A stretch of DNA of 64,000 nucleotides from UBA4085 sp964556755 (GCA_964556755.1 CAZKXI010000002.1:1-64000); one strand, 5' to 3'; counted from the stretch's first letter, positions 25,634-34,209 are shown. Translations and numbers: made by a program. Notes: generated by a model not told the origin, from the letters alone.

Positions 25634-26041
25634 ATGATCATCCGTCCCGCTCGTCCGGAGGACCGTCCGGCCGCCAGAGATCTGGCCGCCCGCTTGGGGC
25701 TCGACTACCCGGACATGGAGAGGGATCCCTTCTGGGTGGCCGAAGACGCCGGCCGCATCCTCGGCCTGGTCGGCCTCAAGGACCGCGGCGACTGCCGGGA
25801 GCTGGTCGGCCTGGGCGTCGATCCGCAGGCCCGCTCGTCCGGGCTGGGGGCCCGCCTCGTCGAGGCCCTCTTCGCCGCCGCGGCTTCCGATGTCTGGCTG
25901 GCCACGCTCATCCCCGGGTTCTTCGCCCGCTGCGGCTTTCGCCCGGCCGAGGCGAAGCCGGCCGGGATGGTCAAGGACGCGGCTTGGTGCGAAGGCTGCC
26001 CCCGCATCGGCTGCACGGTCATGGTCCGGAGGCGGGCGTGA
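25634..26041 (+). CDS. GNAT N-acetyltransferase with C-terminal Cys cluster
   Basis: The 135-residue protein follows the GNAT fold: IIRPARPEDRPAA at the N-terminus, LVGLGVDPQARSSGLGARLVEAL as the acetyl-CoA pyrophosphate loop (Q/RxxGxG/A-type), and PGFFARCGFRP as beta-6/7. It then ends in an unusual cysteine motif, WCEGCPRIGCTVM (CxxCxxxxC), which could bind a metal. Relatives acetylate amino acids, proteins or small amines. The GTGA overlap with the next gene suggests the two act together. Confidence 0.85.
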   Translation: MIIRPARPEDRPAARDLAARLGLDYPDMERDPFWVAEDAGRILGLVGLKDRGDCRELVGLGVDPQARSSGLGARLVEALFAAAASDVWLATLIPGFFARCGFRPAEAKPAGMVKDAAWCEGCPRIGCTVMVRRRA

Positions 26042-26907
26042 GCTTGCCGGTCTATCCGACCTTCCAAGCCCTCGAGCTCGAGGACCGCGATGCGCTCCTC
26101 CCCTACTTCCGGCGCTTCCCGCTGGAGATCTCCGAATCGACCTTCGCCAATCACTTCATCTGGCGCCGCTTCGATCGGCCCTGCTGGACGACCATCAACG
26201 GCAACCTCTGCCTCCGCTTCGCCCCGCCCGACCAGCCGGCCTACTTCCTCCAGCCGCTGGGCGACGCCGACATCCCCGGCACGATCGCGACCTGTCTGGC
26301 CGCGGCACCCCGCTTGTCGCGCATCACCGCCCCCTTCGCCGAGCGCTGGTGCGGAGGCCTGCGCTGCGCTCCCGACCGGGACGACTTCGACTACGTCTAC
26401 CGGACGGCCGATCTCATCGAGCTCAAAGGCAAGCGCTTCGACGGCAAACGGAACCGGATCAAGAAGTTCGAGAAGTCCCATGCCTGGCGATATATCCCGA
26501 TCGGCCCCGGCAACCTGGAAGCTTGCCGGGAGCTGTTCCTCAAGTGGCTGCGGGCTCGGGAAGAGACCGGCGGCGCCGCCGACGCCCAGCAGGACGCCAT
26601 CCAGGAAGCCCTGCTCCACTTCAAGACGCTGGACCTGGTCGGCGGGGGCATCGAGACCGAAGGCGCCCTGGCGGCCCTGGCGATCGGCGAGCGGCTCAAC
26701 GAGCAGACCGCGGTCATCCACATCGAGATCGTCGACCCCCGCTACGAGGGTCTGGCCCAGCTGATGAACCGGGAGTACGTCCGCCGGGAGTGGGCGGCCG
26801 TGGAATTCATCAACCGCGAGCAGGACCTGGGCCTCCCCGGACTGCGCCGGGCCAAGCTGTCCTACCATCCCGACCATCTGGTCGAGAAGTACCACATCCT
26901 CGGCTAG
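26038..26907 (+). CDS. DUF2156 domain protein (phosphatidylglycerol lysyltransferase C-terminal-like)
   Basis: The 289-residue protein matches DUF2156: FPLEISESTFANHFIWR, then KGKRFDGKRNRIKKFEK, and EFINREQDLGLPGLRRAKLSYHPDHLVEKY near the end. This is a double-GNAT fold related to FemX and MprF transferases, which move amino acids from aminoacyl-tRNA. No membrane segments are present, so it is a soluble member of unknown substrate. GTG 26038 is used as start because it overlaps the GNAT stop (GTGA). Its stop overlaps the convergent photolyase gene by 4 bp. Confidence 0.88.
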   Translation: MSLPVYPTFQALELEDRDALLPYFRRFPLEISESTFANHFIWRRFDRPCWTTINGNLCLRFAPPDQPAYFLQPLGDADIPGTIATCLAAAPRLSRITAPFAERWCGGLRCAPDRDDFDYVYRTADLIELKGKRFDGKRNRIKKFEKSHAWRYIPIGPGNLEACRELFLKWLRAREETGGAADAQQDAIQEALLHFKTLDLVGGGIETEGALAALAIGERLNEQTAVIHIEIVDPRYEGLAQLMNREYVRREWAAVEFINREQDLGLPGLRRAKLSYHPDHLVEKYHILG

Positions 26908-28265
26908 GCCGGGGTGGACCGGAGCCGTTCGATCATCCGGACGTACTGGTCGGCGTCGAACTTGCGCCTCAAGCCGGCCGCGTTCATCGAGCGGACCGTC
27001 CCGAAGACCGGCCGCGACGGCCAGGGCCGGTCGTGCTTGCCGAAGCACCAGGCGACTCCGGCGAAGCCGTTCGGTCCGCGGCCGTCGAGCTCGTACTTGT
27101 CGTTCAGGGCCTGGGCGGTCCGGAAGGCCGCCTCCGGCGAGCGGTTCCATTCCAGGATCTTCTTGCCCCAGTACATCCTCATATAGCCGTGCATCTTTCC
27201 GGTGATGCGCATCTCGTCCTGGGCCGCGTTCCAATAGGGATCCTGGGTGCGGGCCTCCTCCAGCTCGGCCGGCGTATAGAGGGCCGGCCGCGGATCGCCG
27301 CCGTGAGCGGCCAGGTTGGCCCGGGCCCAGTCCGGGACGGCCTCCCACTTGTCGTACCCGCGGTTGTAGTGAACGAAGTTCAGGCTCAGCTCGCGCCGGA
27401 CCAGGAGCTCTTCCAGGAACGGCTCCAGGCCCGGACCGCCGGCCTCCATCGCCGCCCGGGCCGCCTGCAGCGGCGAGATGTGGCCGAATTGGAGATAGGG
27501 GCTCAGGTGCGATTGGGCGTCCAAAGTCGGGATGTTGCGCAGCTCGGCGAAATGGTCCAGGCGGTCCTTCAGGAACCGCCTCAGACGGAGCCGGGCCTCG
27601 GACGGGCCGCCGACGAAGAACCGTGTCCGCTTGGCCCCGCGCTCGATCGGCAGGGCGGCCAAGATGGCGTCGGGATCCTTCAAGTCCAGGGAGTCAAGGG
27701 TCAATCCCAGGGAGTCGAGCCGGGGCTTGCGCTCCCGCAGGGGCTTGAGGAACTCGTCCCGGCGGCTTCGCATCTTCGGGCGGAAGGTCGCCGCGCTCCA
27801 TTCCTCCTTGGGCGAAGCTGTCTCCACCGGGACCACCGCGTCGGTCTCGACCTGGACCAGGAGGCATTCCATGGCTTCCGCCGCCTTGGCCCGCCAGACC
27901 CGCTGCAGGCGGGTGTAGCCGCGATCGACGACCGCCAGGGCGGCCCGCTCGGACATGTCGACCGCCCCCTGCTCCGGCGAGACGGTCCGGACGACGAGCT
28001 GGATCCCCCGGGCCGCCAGGAGTTTCCGCACATCCGCCAGCCCCTCAAGGAGAAACGCATAATGGCGCTCCTGAGCGCCCGGATAGTCCGGGGTCAAGCC
28101 GAAGAACGCGACCAACGGGAGCCTGAGCTCGTCGGCTCGCCGGATCGCGTACTCAAGGGCGTGGTTGCATTCGGAGCGCTGCGAGGCCTGCATCCAGTAG
28201 AGGACATATTCGCCGCGGCGAATGTCCTTGTCGTTCAGGGATTTGAGACGTTCGGGGTGGATCAA
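26904..28265 (-). CDS. phrB: class II CPD photolyase
   Basis: Photolyase uses FAD and light to split cyclobutane pyrimidine dimers. The 453-residue protein has the class II pattern: RGEYVLYWMQASQRSECNHAL at the N-terminus, LSPYLQFGHISPLQAA, ELLVRRELSLNFVHYN, and the C-terminal FAD-binding blocks DPYWNAAQDEM, YMRMYWGKKILEW and FAGVAWCFGKHDRPW. It is the last gene of a minus-strand run beginning with the two small Cys peptides and follows the thioredoxin-like gene after 15 bp, so it may be co-transcribed with them. Confidence 0.95.
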   Translation of the reverse strand: MIHPERLKSLNDKDIRRGEYVLYWMQASQRSECNHALEYAIRRADELRLPLVAFFGLTPDYPGAQERHYAFLLEGLADVRKLLAARGIQLVVRTVSPEQGAVDMSERAALAVVDRGYTRLQRVWRAKAAEAMECLLVQVETDAVVPVETASPKEEWSAATFRPKMRSRRDEFLKPLRERKPRLDSLGLTLDSLDLKDPDAILAALPIERGAKRTRFFVGGPSEARLRLRRFLKDRLDHFAELRNIPTLDAQSHLSPYLQFGHISPLQAARAAMEAGGPGLEPFLEELLVRRELSLNFVHYNRGYDKWEAVPDWARANLAAHGGDPRPALYTPAELEEARTQDPYWNAAQDEMRITGKMHGYMRMYWGKKILEWNRSPEAAFRTAQALNDKYELDGRGPNGFAGVAWCFGKHDRPWPSRPVFGTVRSMNAAGLRRKFDADQYVRMIERLRSTPA

Positions 28266-28280
28266 TGCGGATCCTCCTTG

Positions 28281-28724
28281 TCATTGTAGCAGAAGAGACA
28301 GAACGTGATCGAGAGCCGACCGGGACAGGGGCGGATCGAGGGCTTCGGATGTCCGGGAGCCGAGGTCGAACAGGAGCAGCCGGGAGGGCCGGCCCCCGAG
28401 GAGAGTCCGGAATCCGGATCCCGGCTCCAGGACGGCCGGCAGGGTCCAGCCGTGGAGCCGGCATAAGCCGTCCCATTTGGCTTCGACCAGACGGCGGCGG
28501 CTTGTCCCGGGCCCGTCCCGCCGGCGATCGTCGAAGACGATGATCGCCGTCAGGAACCTCTCCTGGACCGAGGCCGGCAGGGCTTGCAGCAAGGCCGGCA
28601 CGGGCGCCAGGCAGGCGCCGCAGAAGACCGCGTCATAATCCAGCAGCAGCCAGCCGCGCGCCCCGCGGGCGGGCCCGCTCCATCCGGCCGCGGAAGCCAG
28701 GGCGAGAAAGGCTCGACGCCGCAC
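28281..28724 (-). CDS. secreted thioredoxin-like protein with a CGAC motif
   Basis: The 147-residue protein begins with a signal peptide (MRRRAFLALASAAGWSG, cleavage around ARGA). A beta-strand (GWLLLDYDAVF) leads straight into CGAC at the head of a helix (LAPVPALLQALP), the placement of a thioredoxin CxxC. Later strands (AIIVFDD, RLLLFDLG) fit the fold, but the usual cis-Pro is not evident. It could be a thiol-disulfide oxidoreductase acting on exported proteins. It lies directly behind the propeller gene (12 bp) and downstream of two Cys-containing peptides, which are plausible substrates. Confidence 0.75.
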   Translation of the reverse strand: MRRRAFLALASAAGWSGPARGARGWLLLDYDAVFCGACLAPVPALLQALPASVQERFLTAIIVFDDRRRDGPGTSRRRLVEAKWDGLCRLHGWTLPAVLEPGSGFRTLLGGRPSRLLLFDLGSRTSEALDPPLSRSALDHVLSLLLQ

Positions 28725-28736
28725 GGAAGCCTCCGG

Positions 28737-29699
28737 TCACAGGAATTTAACCCGGTATTTCTTGAGCGTCACGCCCTCGTCGGCCCGGGCATAGAGATGC
28801 CCTTGCGGGTCGAAGAAAAGGCAATGGCTCGGCTGCGGCAGGACGAAAGCGGCTAACCGGGTTCCCTGGGCATCGAAGACCAGCACATCCCTGGCCGGGT
28901 GTTCCGTCTTTCCCCCGGCCAGGACGAAGAGGAGCCCCCGGGGATCGAGGGCCGCGTCCAGCCAGAACATCTCCTTGGCGATCTTGAGGCCTTGGATCGT
29001 CTCCGTGGACGGAGGACGCCCCCCGGCGGGAGCCCGGCTCCATAGCAGGCGGCCCGATCCGTCGCGCTTCTCCACCAAGTCGCGATGGAGGTAGGCGGTG
29101 TAGACGCTCCCGTCGGGAGCGATCGCCATGCTGATGGAGTCGGCCAGGTAGGCATCGACCCGGGGCATGAAGACGGTTTCGGAGGAGACCCTCCCCCGCT
29201 CATCGCACAGCTGCCAGCGAGCCGGCTGGCCGGGCGGTGTGAAGGGCTTGAAAGCCACTCCGCCCCGCCCGTCGGCGGCCAAGGCCGTGACGAGCTCGCC
29301 CGAAGCGATCGTCCTCAGAAAGCGCGGCCCAAGGTCGAAGACCTGGATTCCCGGACGCCGCTGGTCGGCGACGAAAACCCTCTCCCCGGACAGAGCCAGG
29401 AGCACGGGGAACTGGAATTCACCGGGCCCTTGTCCCTTGCGGCCGACCCGGCCCAGCAGCCGCCCTTGGGCATCGAACTTCTTGAGGGCACAGTCGAGGG
29501 CGTCCAGGACGTAGATCGAGCCGTCCGCGTCAGCCGCCGCTCCGGTCCATTGCAGCAGGACCGCCGTCTCCGGCCCGCCGACGGACAGGACCTCTTCCAG
29601 CACGACCTGGACCGGCCCCCCGGGGTCGGCCGCGGCGGAGGCCGCGGCCAAGCCGAACCAACATGCCAGGACCAGACGATATCGCTGAGCTCGCATCAT
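28737..29699 (-). CDS. secreted six-bladed beta-propeller (NHL/6-bladed family)
   Basis: The 321-residue protein has a signal peptide (cleavage near ASAAADPGG) and repeated propeller strands of the type DGSIYVLDALDCALKKFD, GRVGRKGQGPGEFQFP, ERVFVADQRRPGIQVFD and GHLYARADEGVTLKKYRV. The GQGPGEF sequence after the first blade is characteristic of the 6-bladed beta-propeller family common in Bacteroidota and Acidobacteriota-like genomes. Such proteins usually bind ligands rather than catalyse. ATG 29699, next to GGAGGAGG, is chosen. It sits between the small Cys peptides and the thioredoxin-like gene. Confidence 0.85.
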   Translation of the reverse strand: MMRAQRYRLVLACWFGLAAASAAADPGGPVQVVLEEVLSVGGPETAVLLQWTGAAADADGSIYVLDALDCALKKFDAQGRLLGRVGRKGQGPGEFQFPVLLALSGERVFVADQRRPGIQVFDLGPRFLRTIASGELVTALAADGRGGVAFKPFTPPGQPARWQLCDERGRVSSETVFMPRVDAYLADSISMAIAPDGSVYTAYLHRDLVEKRDGSGRLLWSRAPAGGRPPSTETIQGLKIAKEMFWLDAALDPRGLLFVLAGGKTEHPARDVLVFDAQGTRLAAFVLPQPSHCLFFDPQGHLYARADEGVTLKKYRVKFL

Positions 29700-29752
29700 G
29701 GCTTCCTCCTCCCATAGAAGGAGACGCGGGGACGAGCCGCTTTTTCTCAGTC

Positions 29753-29977
29753 TCAACGCCCATCAAGGAGAGGCAGGATATACTCCAGGCAAAATCCGTA
29801 GCCCCAGACGCACTGGACGACATCCCAGGGCAGGTTGTTCCCCGGGGTCGAGAGGCAGACGTAGAGGGCTTTCTCGCAGACTCCGGCGTCCTCGGTCGAG
29901 GAAGCCGCCGGGCCGGCGCTTCCCGACAGAAGTCCGGCCGCCAGAAACAATCCGATCATCCAACGCGGCAGCACCAT
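29753..29977 (-). CDS. small secreted Cys peptide B
   Basis: The 74-residue protein has a signal peptide (MVLPRWMIGLFLAAGLLSG, cleavage near PAASS). The roughly 45-residue mature part carries two C-x6-C pairs: VCEKALYVC and QCVWGYGFC, the latter running into FCLEYILPLL. The same pattern, including the FCLxY ending, is present in the gene 9 bp upstream, so the two are tandem paralogues. AGGAG precedes the ATG. The four Cys fit two intramolecular disulfides. Function is unknown; it could be a structural microprotein, a signal or a modified peptide precursor. Confidence 0.75.
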   Translation of the reverse strand: MVLPRWMIGLFLAAGLLSGSAGPAASSTEDAGVCEKALYVCLSTPGNNLPWDVVQCVWGYGFCLEYILPLLDGR

Positions 29978-29986
29978 GGCTCTCTC

Positions 29987-30232
29987 CTAGAGGAAGTAGA
30001 TGACGTACTTGAGGCAGAACTCGCGACCGTTGAGGCAGTAGGCCAGCCCCGTCAAGGCGTCCCACCAGCCCAGGAGCCCCTTGACCAGGTCAGCCAGGCA
30101 GTTGTTGAAAGCCTCCCGGCAGATGGACTCGTCGATCTCTTCGGTCGCCGGGAGTCCGGCCGCGACCAGGACGAGCCCGGCCAGGATCCCCGCCGCAACC
30201 AGCTTCGCGCCACTCGGCTTCTTACGCATCAT
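29987..30232 (-). CDS. small secreted Cys peptide A
   Basis: The 81-residue protein starts with a positively charged stretch (MMRKKPSGAK) and a long hydrophobic signal core, with cleavage predicted near GLPA-TEE. The mature part has ICREAFNNC and YCLNGREFC (two C-x6-C pairs), then FCLKYVIYFL at the end, matching peptide B. GGAG is placed 7-9 bases before the paired ATG codons at 30232 and 30229. It is the first gene of the run leading to the propeller, the thioredoxin-like protein and photolyase. Confidence 0.75.
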   Translation of the reverse strand: MMRKKPSGAKLVAAGILAGLVLVAAGLPATEEIDESICREAFNNCLADLVKGLLGWWDALTGLAYCLNGREFCLKYVIYFL

Positions 30233-30405
30233 CTCGTTTCTCCTTTCGTCGCTCCTTGATGCAAGGCGCATGCCAACGGCGAAAGAGGGAGGCAAGTCGA
30301 TCGGACCAGGGGCGGAAGCCGTCGGGGATGCGCGGCCGAAGCGGGAGGAGGGGTCCGCACGCCTCCTTCCGGAGGCGGTCCGACGACGAAAGAAGTCGAG
30401 GGGCT
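30233..30405. other. gap between hutU and the small-peptide operon, with a GC hairpin
   Basis: This 173-bp stretch contains a strong hairpin, CGCCTCC-TTCC-GGAGGCG (30360-30377), just past the hutU stop, but no T-run, so it is not a classical terminator. A possible TTGCCT -35 lies further on, without a convincing -10. No gene is seen. Confidence 0.4.
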
Positions 30406-32079
30406 TCAGGTCCGGCGCGGCATCGGGATCTTGATCCCTGAACGGCGGGCGAACGCGACGGCCTCCGGGTACCCGGCATCGGCATGGCGGACCACCCCCA
30501 TCCCGGGATCCACGGTCAGGACCCGCTCCAGGCGCCGCCCCATCGAGGCCGTGCCGTCCGCGACCGCGACCATCCCGGCGTGGAGGGACAGGCCGATGCC
30601 CACGCCGCCGCCATGATGGACCGAGACCCAGGAAGCGCCGCTGACGGCGTTGAGCAGGGCGTTGAGGATGGGCCAGTCGGCGATGGCGTCGGAGCCGTCC
30701 CGCATGGCCTCGGTCTCGCGATTGGGCGAAGCCACGGATCCGGTGTCCAGGTGATCGCGGCCGATGACGATCGGGGCGCTGACCTTCCCCTTCCGGACCA
30801 GGCGGTTGATAACCGCCCCGAAGCGGGCCCTCTCGCCATAGCCCAGCCAGCAGATGCGGGACGGCAGACCTTGAAAGCGGACCTGCTTTTGGGCTTTGCG
30901 GATCCAACGGGCCAAGGCTTCATCCTCGGGGAACTCCTTGAGGACGGCCTCGTCGGTAGCGTAGATATCCTGCGGCCGGCCGGAGAGGGCGGCCCAGCGG
31001 AAGGGTCCCTTGCCCAGGCAGAAGAGCGGCCGGATGTACTCGGGCACGAAGCCGGGAATGTCGAAGGCCTCGGCGACGCCGCCCTTGACCGCCTGCCCGC
31101 GCAGGTTGTTGCCGTAGTCGAAGCTGCGGGCGCCGGCCTTCTGGAGATCCAGCATGGCCCGGACATGGGCGGCCATGGAGTCATAGGAGCGCCGGATGTA
31201 GTCGGCGGGATCCTTGGTTCTCAGGGCCAGGGCCTCCCCATAGGGCAGCCCGGCCGGGACGTAGCCGTTCAGCTCGTCGTGGGCCGAGGTCTGATCGGTC
31301 AGGACGTCCGGCACCAAGCCCCGCCGGGCCATCTCGGGCAGGACCTCGGCCGCGTTGCCGAGAAGGGCCACGGACAGCGGCCGGCCTTCACGAAGGGCCT
31401 TGTCGGCCAAGGCCATGGCCTCGTCCAGGCTCTCGGCCGCCACGTCCACATAGCGGGTTTCCAGGCGGCGGCGGATGCGGTCCTTGTCCACTTCGACCAC
31501 GACGGCCACCCCGTCATTCATGGTCACGGCCAAGGGCTGGGCTCCCCCCATGCCGCCCAAGCCCGCGGTCACGGTCAGCCGGCCCTTCAGGCTGCCCCCG
31601 AAGTGGCGCCGGGCCACCGCGGCCAGCGTCTCGTAGGTGCCCTGCAGGATGCCCTGGGTGCCGATGTAGATCCAGCTTCCGGCCGTCATCTGGCCATACA
31701 TCGTCAGGCCCAGCCCCTCCAAGCGGCGGAACTCGTCCCACGTCGCCCACTTCGGCACGAGCAGGGCGTTGGCGATGAGGACGCGGGGCGCCTCGGGGTG
31801 GGTCTTGAAGACCGCCACGGGCTTGCCGGACTGGACGATCAGCGTCTCGTCGCCGGCCAGCGACTTCAGGCTCCGGACGATGGCCCGGAAGCAGTCCCAG
31901 TCGCGGGCCGCCTTGCCGGTGCCGCCGTAGACGATCAGGTCGCGGGGCTTCTCGGCCACGTCGGGGTCGAGGTTGTTCATCAGCATCCGCAAGGCCCCTT
32001 CTTGGGCCCAGCCCTTGGTGTTCAGCCGGGTCCCGCGGGGGGCCCGCACAGCGCTCGGTCCGCTCTTCGCTTGGGCCAT
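30406..32079 (-). CDS. hutU: urocanate hydratase
   Basis: Urocanase hydrates urocanate to imidazolonepropionate in histidine breakdown, using tightly bound NAD+. The 557-residue protein matches the family throughout: LIVYGGTGKAARDWDC, TMYGQMTAGSWIYIGTQGI, the NAD-binding GLGGMGGAQPLAV, FDYGNNLRGQA, FCLGKGPFRWAALSG and SWVSVHHGGGVGIG. ATG 32079 is selected because AGGAG lies eight bases upstream; an upstream start would add ten unsupported residues. No other hut gene is in the window. Its promoter region is shared with the divergent GGDEF-PilZ gene. Confidence 0.97.
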   Translation of the reverse strand: MAQAKSGPSAVRAPRGTRLNTKGWAQEGALRMLMNNLDPDVAEKPRDLIVYGGTGKAARDWDCFRAIVRSLKSLAGDETLIVQSGKPVAVFKTHPEAPRVLIANALLVPKWATWDEFRRLEGLGLTMYGQMTAGSWIYIGTQGILQGTYETLAAVARRHFGGSLKGRLTVTAGLGGMGGAQPLAVTMNDGVAVVVEVDKDRIRRRLETRYVDVAAESLDEAMALADKALREGRPLSVALLGNAAEVLPEMARRGLVPDVLTDQTSAHDELNGYVPAGLPYGEALALRTKDPADYIRRSYDSMAAHVRAMLDLQKAGARSFDYGNNLRGQAVKGGVAEAFDIPGFVPEYIRPLFCLGKGPFRWAALSGRPQDIYATDEAVLKEFPEDEALARWIRKAQKQVRFQGLPSRICWLGYGERARFGAVINRLVRKGKVSAPIVIGRDHLDTGSVASPNRETEAMRDGSDAIADWPILNALLNAVSGASWVSVHHGGGVGIGLSLHAGMVAVADGTASMGRRLERVLTVDPGMGVVRHADAGYPEAVAFARRSGIKIPMPRRT

Positions 32080-32124
32080 GATCGTCACTCCTGCGGCGGA
32101 ATATACCACAGCCCCGGCGGGGAA

Positions 32125-32193
32125 TCACCCCCCTTTTCACCCCCGCAATCACCCCCTGGCCGCCTTGACAGGCCGGAGGGCTTCCTCTATAAC
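32125..32193 (+). promoter_or_regulatory. triple TCACCCCC operator plus promoter of the GGDEF-PilZ gene
   Basis: Three copies of TCACCCCC begin at 32125, 32137 and 32149, exactly 12 bp apart. Exactly 8 bp after the third is TTGACA (32165-32170), then a 17-bp spacer and TATAAC (32188-32193). GTG 32212 follows with GGAGGAG. The repeats sit at about -44 to -75, where an activator of a sigma70 promoter could bind. The same register recurs before the two EPS operons at 48913-49002 and 61834-61923. Confidence 0.75.
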
Positions 32194-32211
32194 GGGAGCG
32201 CCGGAGGAGAT

Positions 32212-34209
32212 GTGCCGAAGATCCTGGTTTTCGCCCGGACCGCGGAGAATCGGGAGACGCTCTACGACGCCTGCCGCAAGATGGGCGTCGTCTACGCCGC
32301 GCCCGATACGGACAAGGCTGCCGCGCTGCTGGACGCGGTCCCCTTCTCCCTGGCCGTGATCGAAGCCGAGGCGGCCGTGAGGCCGCCGCTGCGTGACAAG
32401 CTGGCCGCGGTCCCTCTGGTCTTCCTGGCCGGCCCCGACGAGGCCGCCTTGCGCGACGCGGCCCGGGGGCTCCCGTCCGGAAGCCAGGTCGACATCCTGC
32501 CCCTGACCCGTCATCCGCTGGACCGCAGCCGCCTCGAGCACAAGCTGAGATCGGCCGCCGACTACATCCGTCTGAAGGAGGAGGTCGACAGCCTGTCCAG
32601 CGCCAAGGCCGACGCCGAGGGGCGGCTGAGGAAGGTCTGCGCCGAGATCAAGAGCCTCAACCACGCCCTGGCCGGAGGGCTCCTCAAGGAGCTGGAGAAG
32701 CGGGTCTCTCTCCAGCAGCGCTTCGTCCGGACGGAGCGGCTCAAGCGCCTCTTCGAGGAGCTGCTCCGCAAGCTCTATGGGGCGGACGACGTCAACATCC
32801 TGCTCGACATCGGGGCCGACATCAAGGCCCTGGTCGGGGCCCGGGCCGTCTCCCTCTATCTCCTCGAGGAGAACGACTCCCTGGGGCGCTTCCTCAAGCC
32901 GCTGATCTGGGACGACGCCTATCTCGTCCACGCCGACTTCTCCCGCCATGTGGCCCTCCTGGCCGCGGCGGATTTCGCCGCCTACGTGGCCCGGACCGGG
33001 GAGGATCTGCGGCTCCGCGATCCGCTCGGCGACGAGCGGGCCTCGGAGCGCTACCGGAGCCTGCTCAAGTCGCCGCCGGCCAGCCTCCTGGCCGCGCCCC
33101 TCCAGCACGGCGACAAGATCATCGGCGTCCTGGAGGTCTACGACAAGGAGGGCGGGGCCGGCTTCGGCGAAGAGGACCGCCAGGTCCTGCGGGGCCTGTC
33201 GGAGCACATCGCCCTGGCCATGACCAAGCTCAACCTGATCCAGTACGACGCCCTGACCGGGCTCCTCCGCCCCGACGCCTTCTTCGAGAAGGTCATCCAG
33301 AAGGTCGAGACCCTGAGCAAGCGCCGCCAGGAGACGGGCTCCTTCGCCCTGGTCATGGGCGACGTCGACTGGTTCAAGGCCTACAACGACCGGCACGGGC
33401 ACGAAGCGGGCAACCGCCTGCTGCACGACCTGGGGGCCGTCCTGCGGGCCTCCATCCGCGACCAGGACCTGCTCTGCCGCTACGGCGGCGAGGAGTTCCT
33501 CTTCTTCCTGACCGGGGTGGCGAACATCGAGGAGGCGACCCTGCTGACCGAGCGCATCCGCAAGTCGGTCGAGGAGCGCGTCTTCGAGTTCGAGGAGTTC
33601 CAGCCCCGTCGCAATCTGACCATGAGCTTCGGCGTGACGCTGGTCCCCATGCAGCGGGGCGGCGCCGCGGCGATCCTGACCCGGGCTTCCCTGAAGATGT
33701 TCGCCCAGGAGGCCGATCTGGCCCTGGCCGAGGCCAAGGGCAAGAAGCTGGCCGCCCTGGGCGGGGACCCGGGGGCGGCCTATAAGAACCGCGTCTGCGC
33801 CTACGTCCGGGAGAAGGCCTCGGTCGTCAGCAAGACGACCATCTTGGGCAAGCCCCCGGAGAGGGTCTTCATGGAGAAGCGGACCCACCAGCGCTACGAG
33901 GCTTCGACCCTGTGCATCTTCCGGGAGAACGGGAGCCACCGGGTCGCCGCCACGATCGACCTGAGCCTGGGCGGCGCCCGGCTCTCGGTCGAGACCCCCT
34001 TCCCCCTGGCCCGAGTCCTGGACCTCTTCCTGGTCTTGGGGCCGAAGGCCTCGCCGTTCCAGGCCGAGGTCGTCTACTGCCAAAAAGCCTCGCCCCAGGC
34101 GGCCTACTTCTACACGGGATTGAAGTTTCGCGGCCTGACGGCCGCCGAGCACCGGCTGCTCGAGGACTACTTCCTCTCGCTCGGGCGCGAGCGAAGCCCC
34201 GGCTCCTGA
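32212..34209 (+). CDS. GAF-GGDEF-PilZ diguanylate cyclase
   Basis: The 665-residue protein makes and probably senses cyclic di-GMP. Residues 1-115 look like a degenerate receiver (ILVFARTAENRETLYDAC), followed by a coiled coil (LKEEVDSLSSAKADAEG), a GAF domain (about 180-340) and a GGDEF domain with an intact catalytic GGEEF at about 425. RDQD lies five residues before it, the allosteric inhibitory I-site (RxxD). The last 110 residues are a PilZ domain with the c-di-GMP-binding motif KRTHQRYE ... DLSLGGARL. The GTG start is set by the adjacent GGAGGAG and by an optimal promoter upstream. Combining synthase, product inhibition and receptor in one chain suggests local feedback control. Confidence 0.92.
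   Translation: MPKILVFARTAENRETLYDACRKMGVVYAAPDTDKAAALLDAVPFSLAVIEAEAAVRPPLRDKLAAVPLVFLAGPDEAALRDAARGLPSGSQVDILPLTRHPLDRSRLEHKLRSAADYIRLKEEVDSLSSAKADAEGRLRKVCAEIKSLNHALAGGLLKELEKRVSLQQRFVRTERLKRLFEELLRKLYGADDVNILLDIGADIKALVGARAVSLYLLEENDSLGRFLKPLIWDDAYLVHADFSRHVALLAAADFAAYVARTGEDLRLRDPLGDERASERYRSLLKSPPASLLAAPLQHGDKIIGVLEVYDKEGGAGFGEEDRQVLRGLSEHIALAMTKLNLIQYDALTGLLRPDAFFEKVIQKVETLSKRRQETGSFALVMGDVDWFKAYNDRHGHEAGNRLLHDLGAVLRASIRDQDLLCRYGGEEFLFFLTGVANIEEATLLTERIRKSVEERVFEFEEFQPRRNLTMSFGVTLVPMQRGGAAAILTRASLKMFAQEADLALAEAKGKKLAALGGDPGAAYKNRVCAYVREKASVVSKTTILGKPPERVFMEKRTHQRYEASTLCIFRENGSHRVAATIDLSLGGARLSVETPFPLARVLDLFLVLGPKASPFQAEVVYCQKASPQAAYFYTGLKFRGLTAAEHRLLEDYFLSLGRERSPGS

Noticed and set aside
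30360..30377. Perfect hairpin after hutU as an intrinsic terminator
   Set aside because: The stem is strong but no T-run follows on the minus strand.
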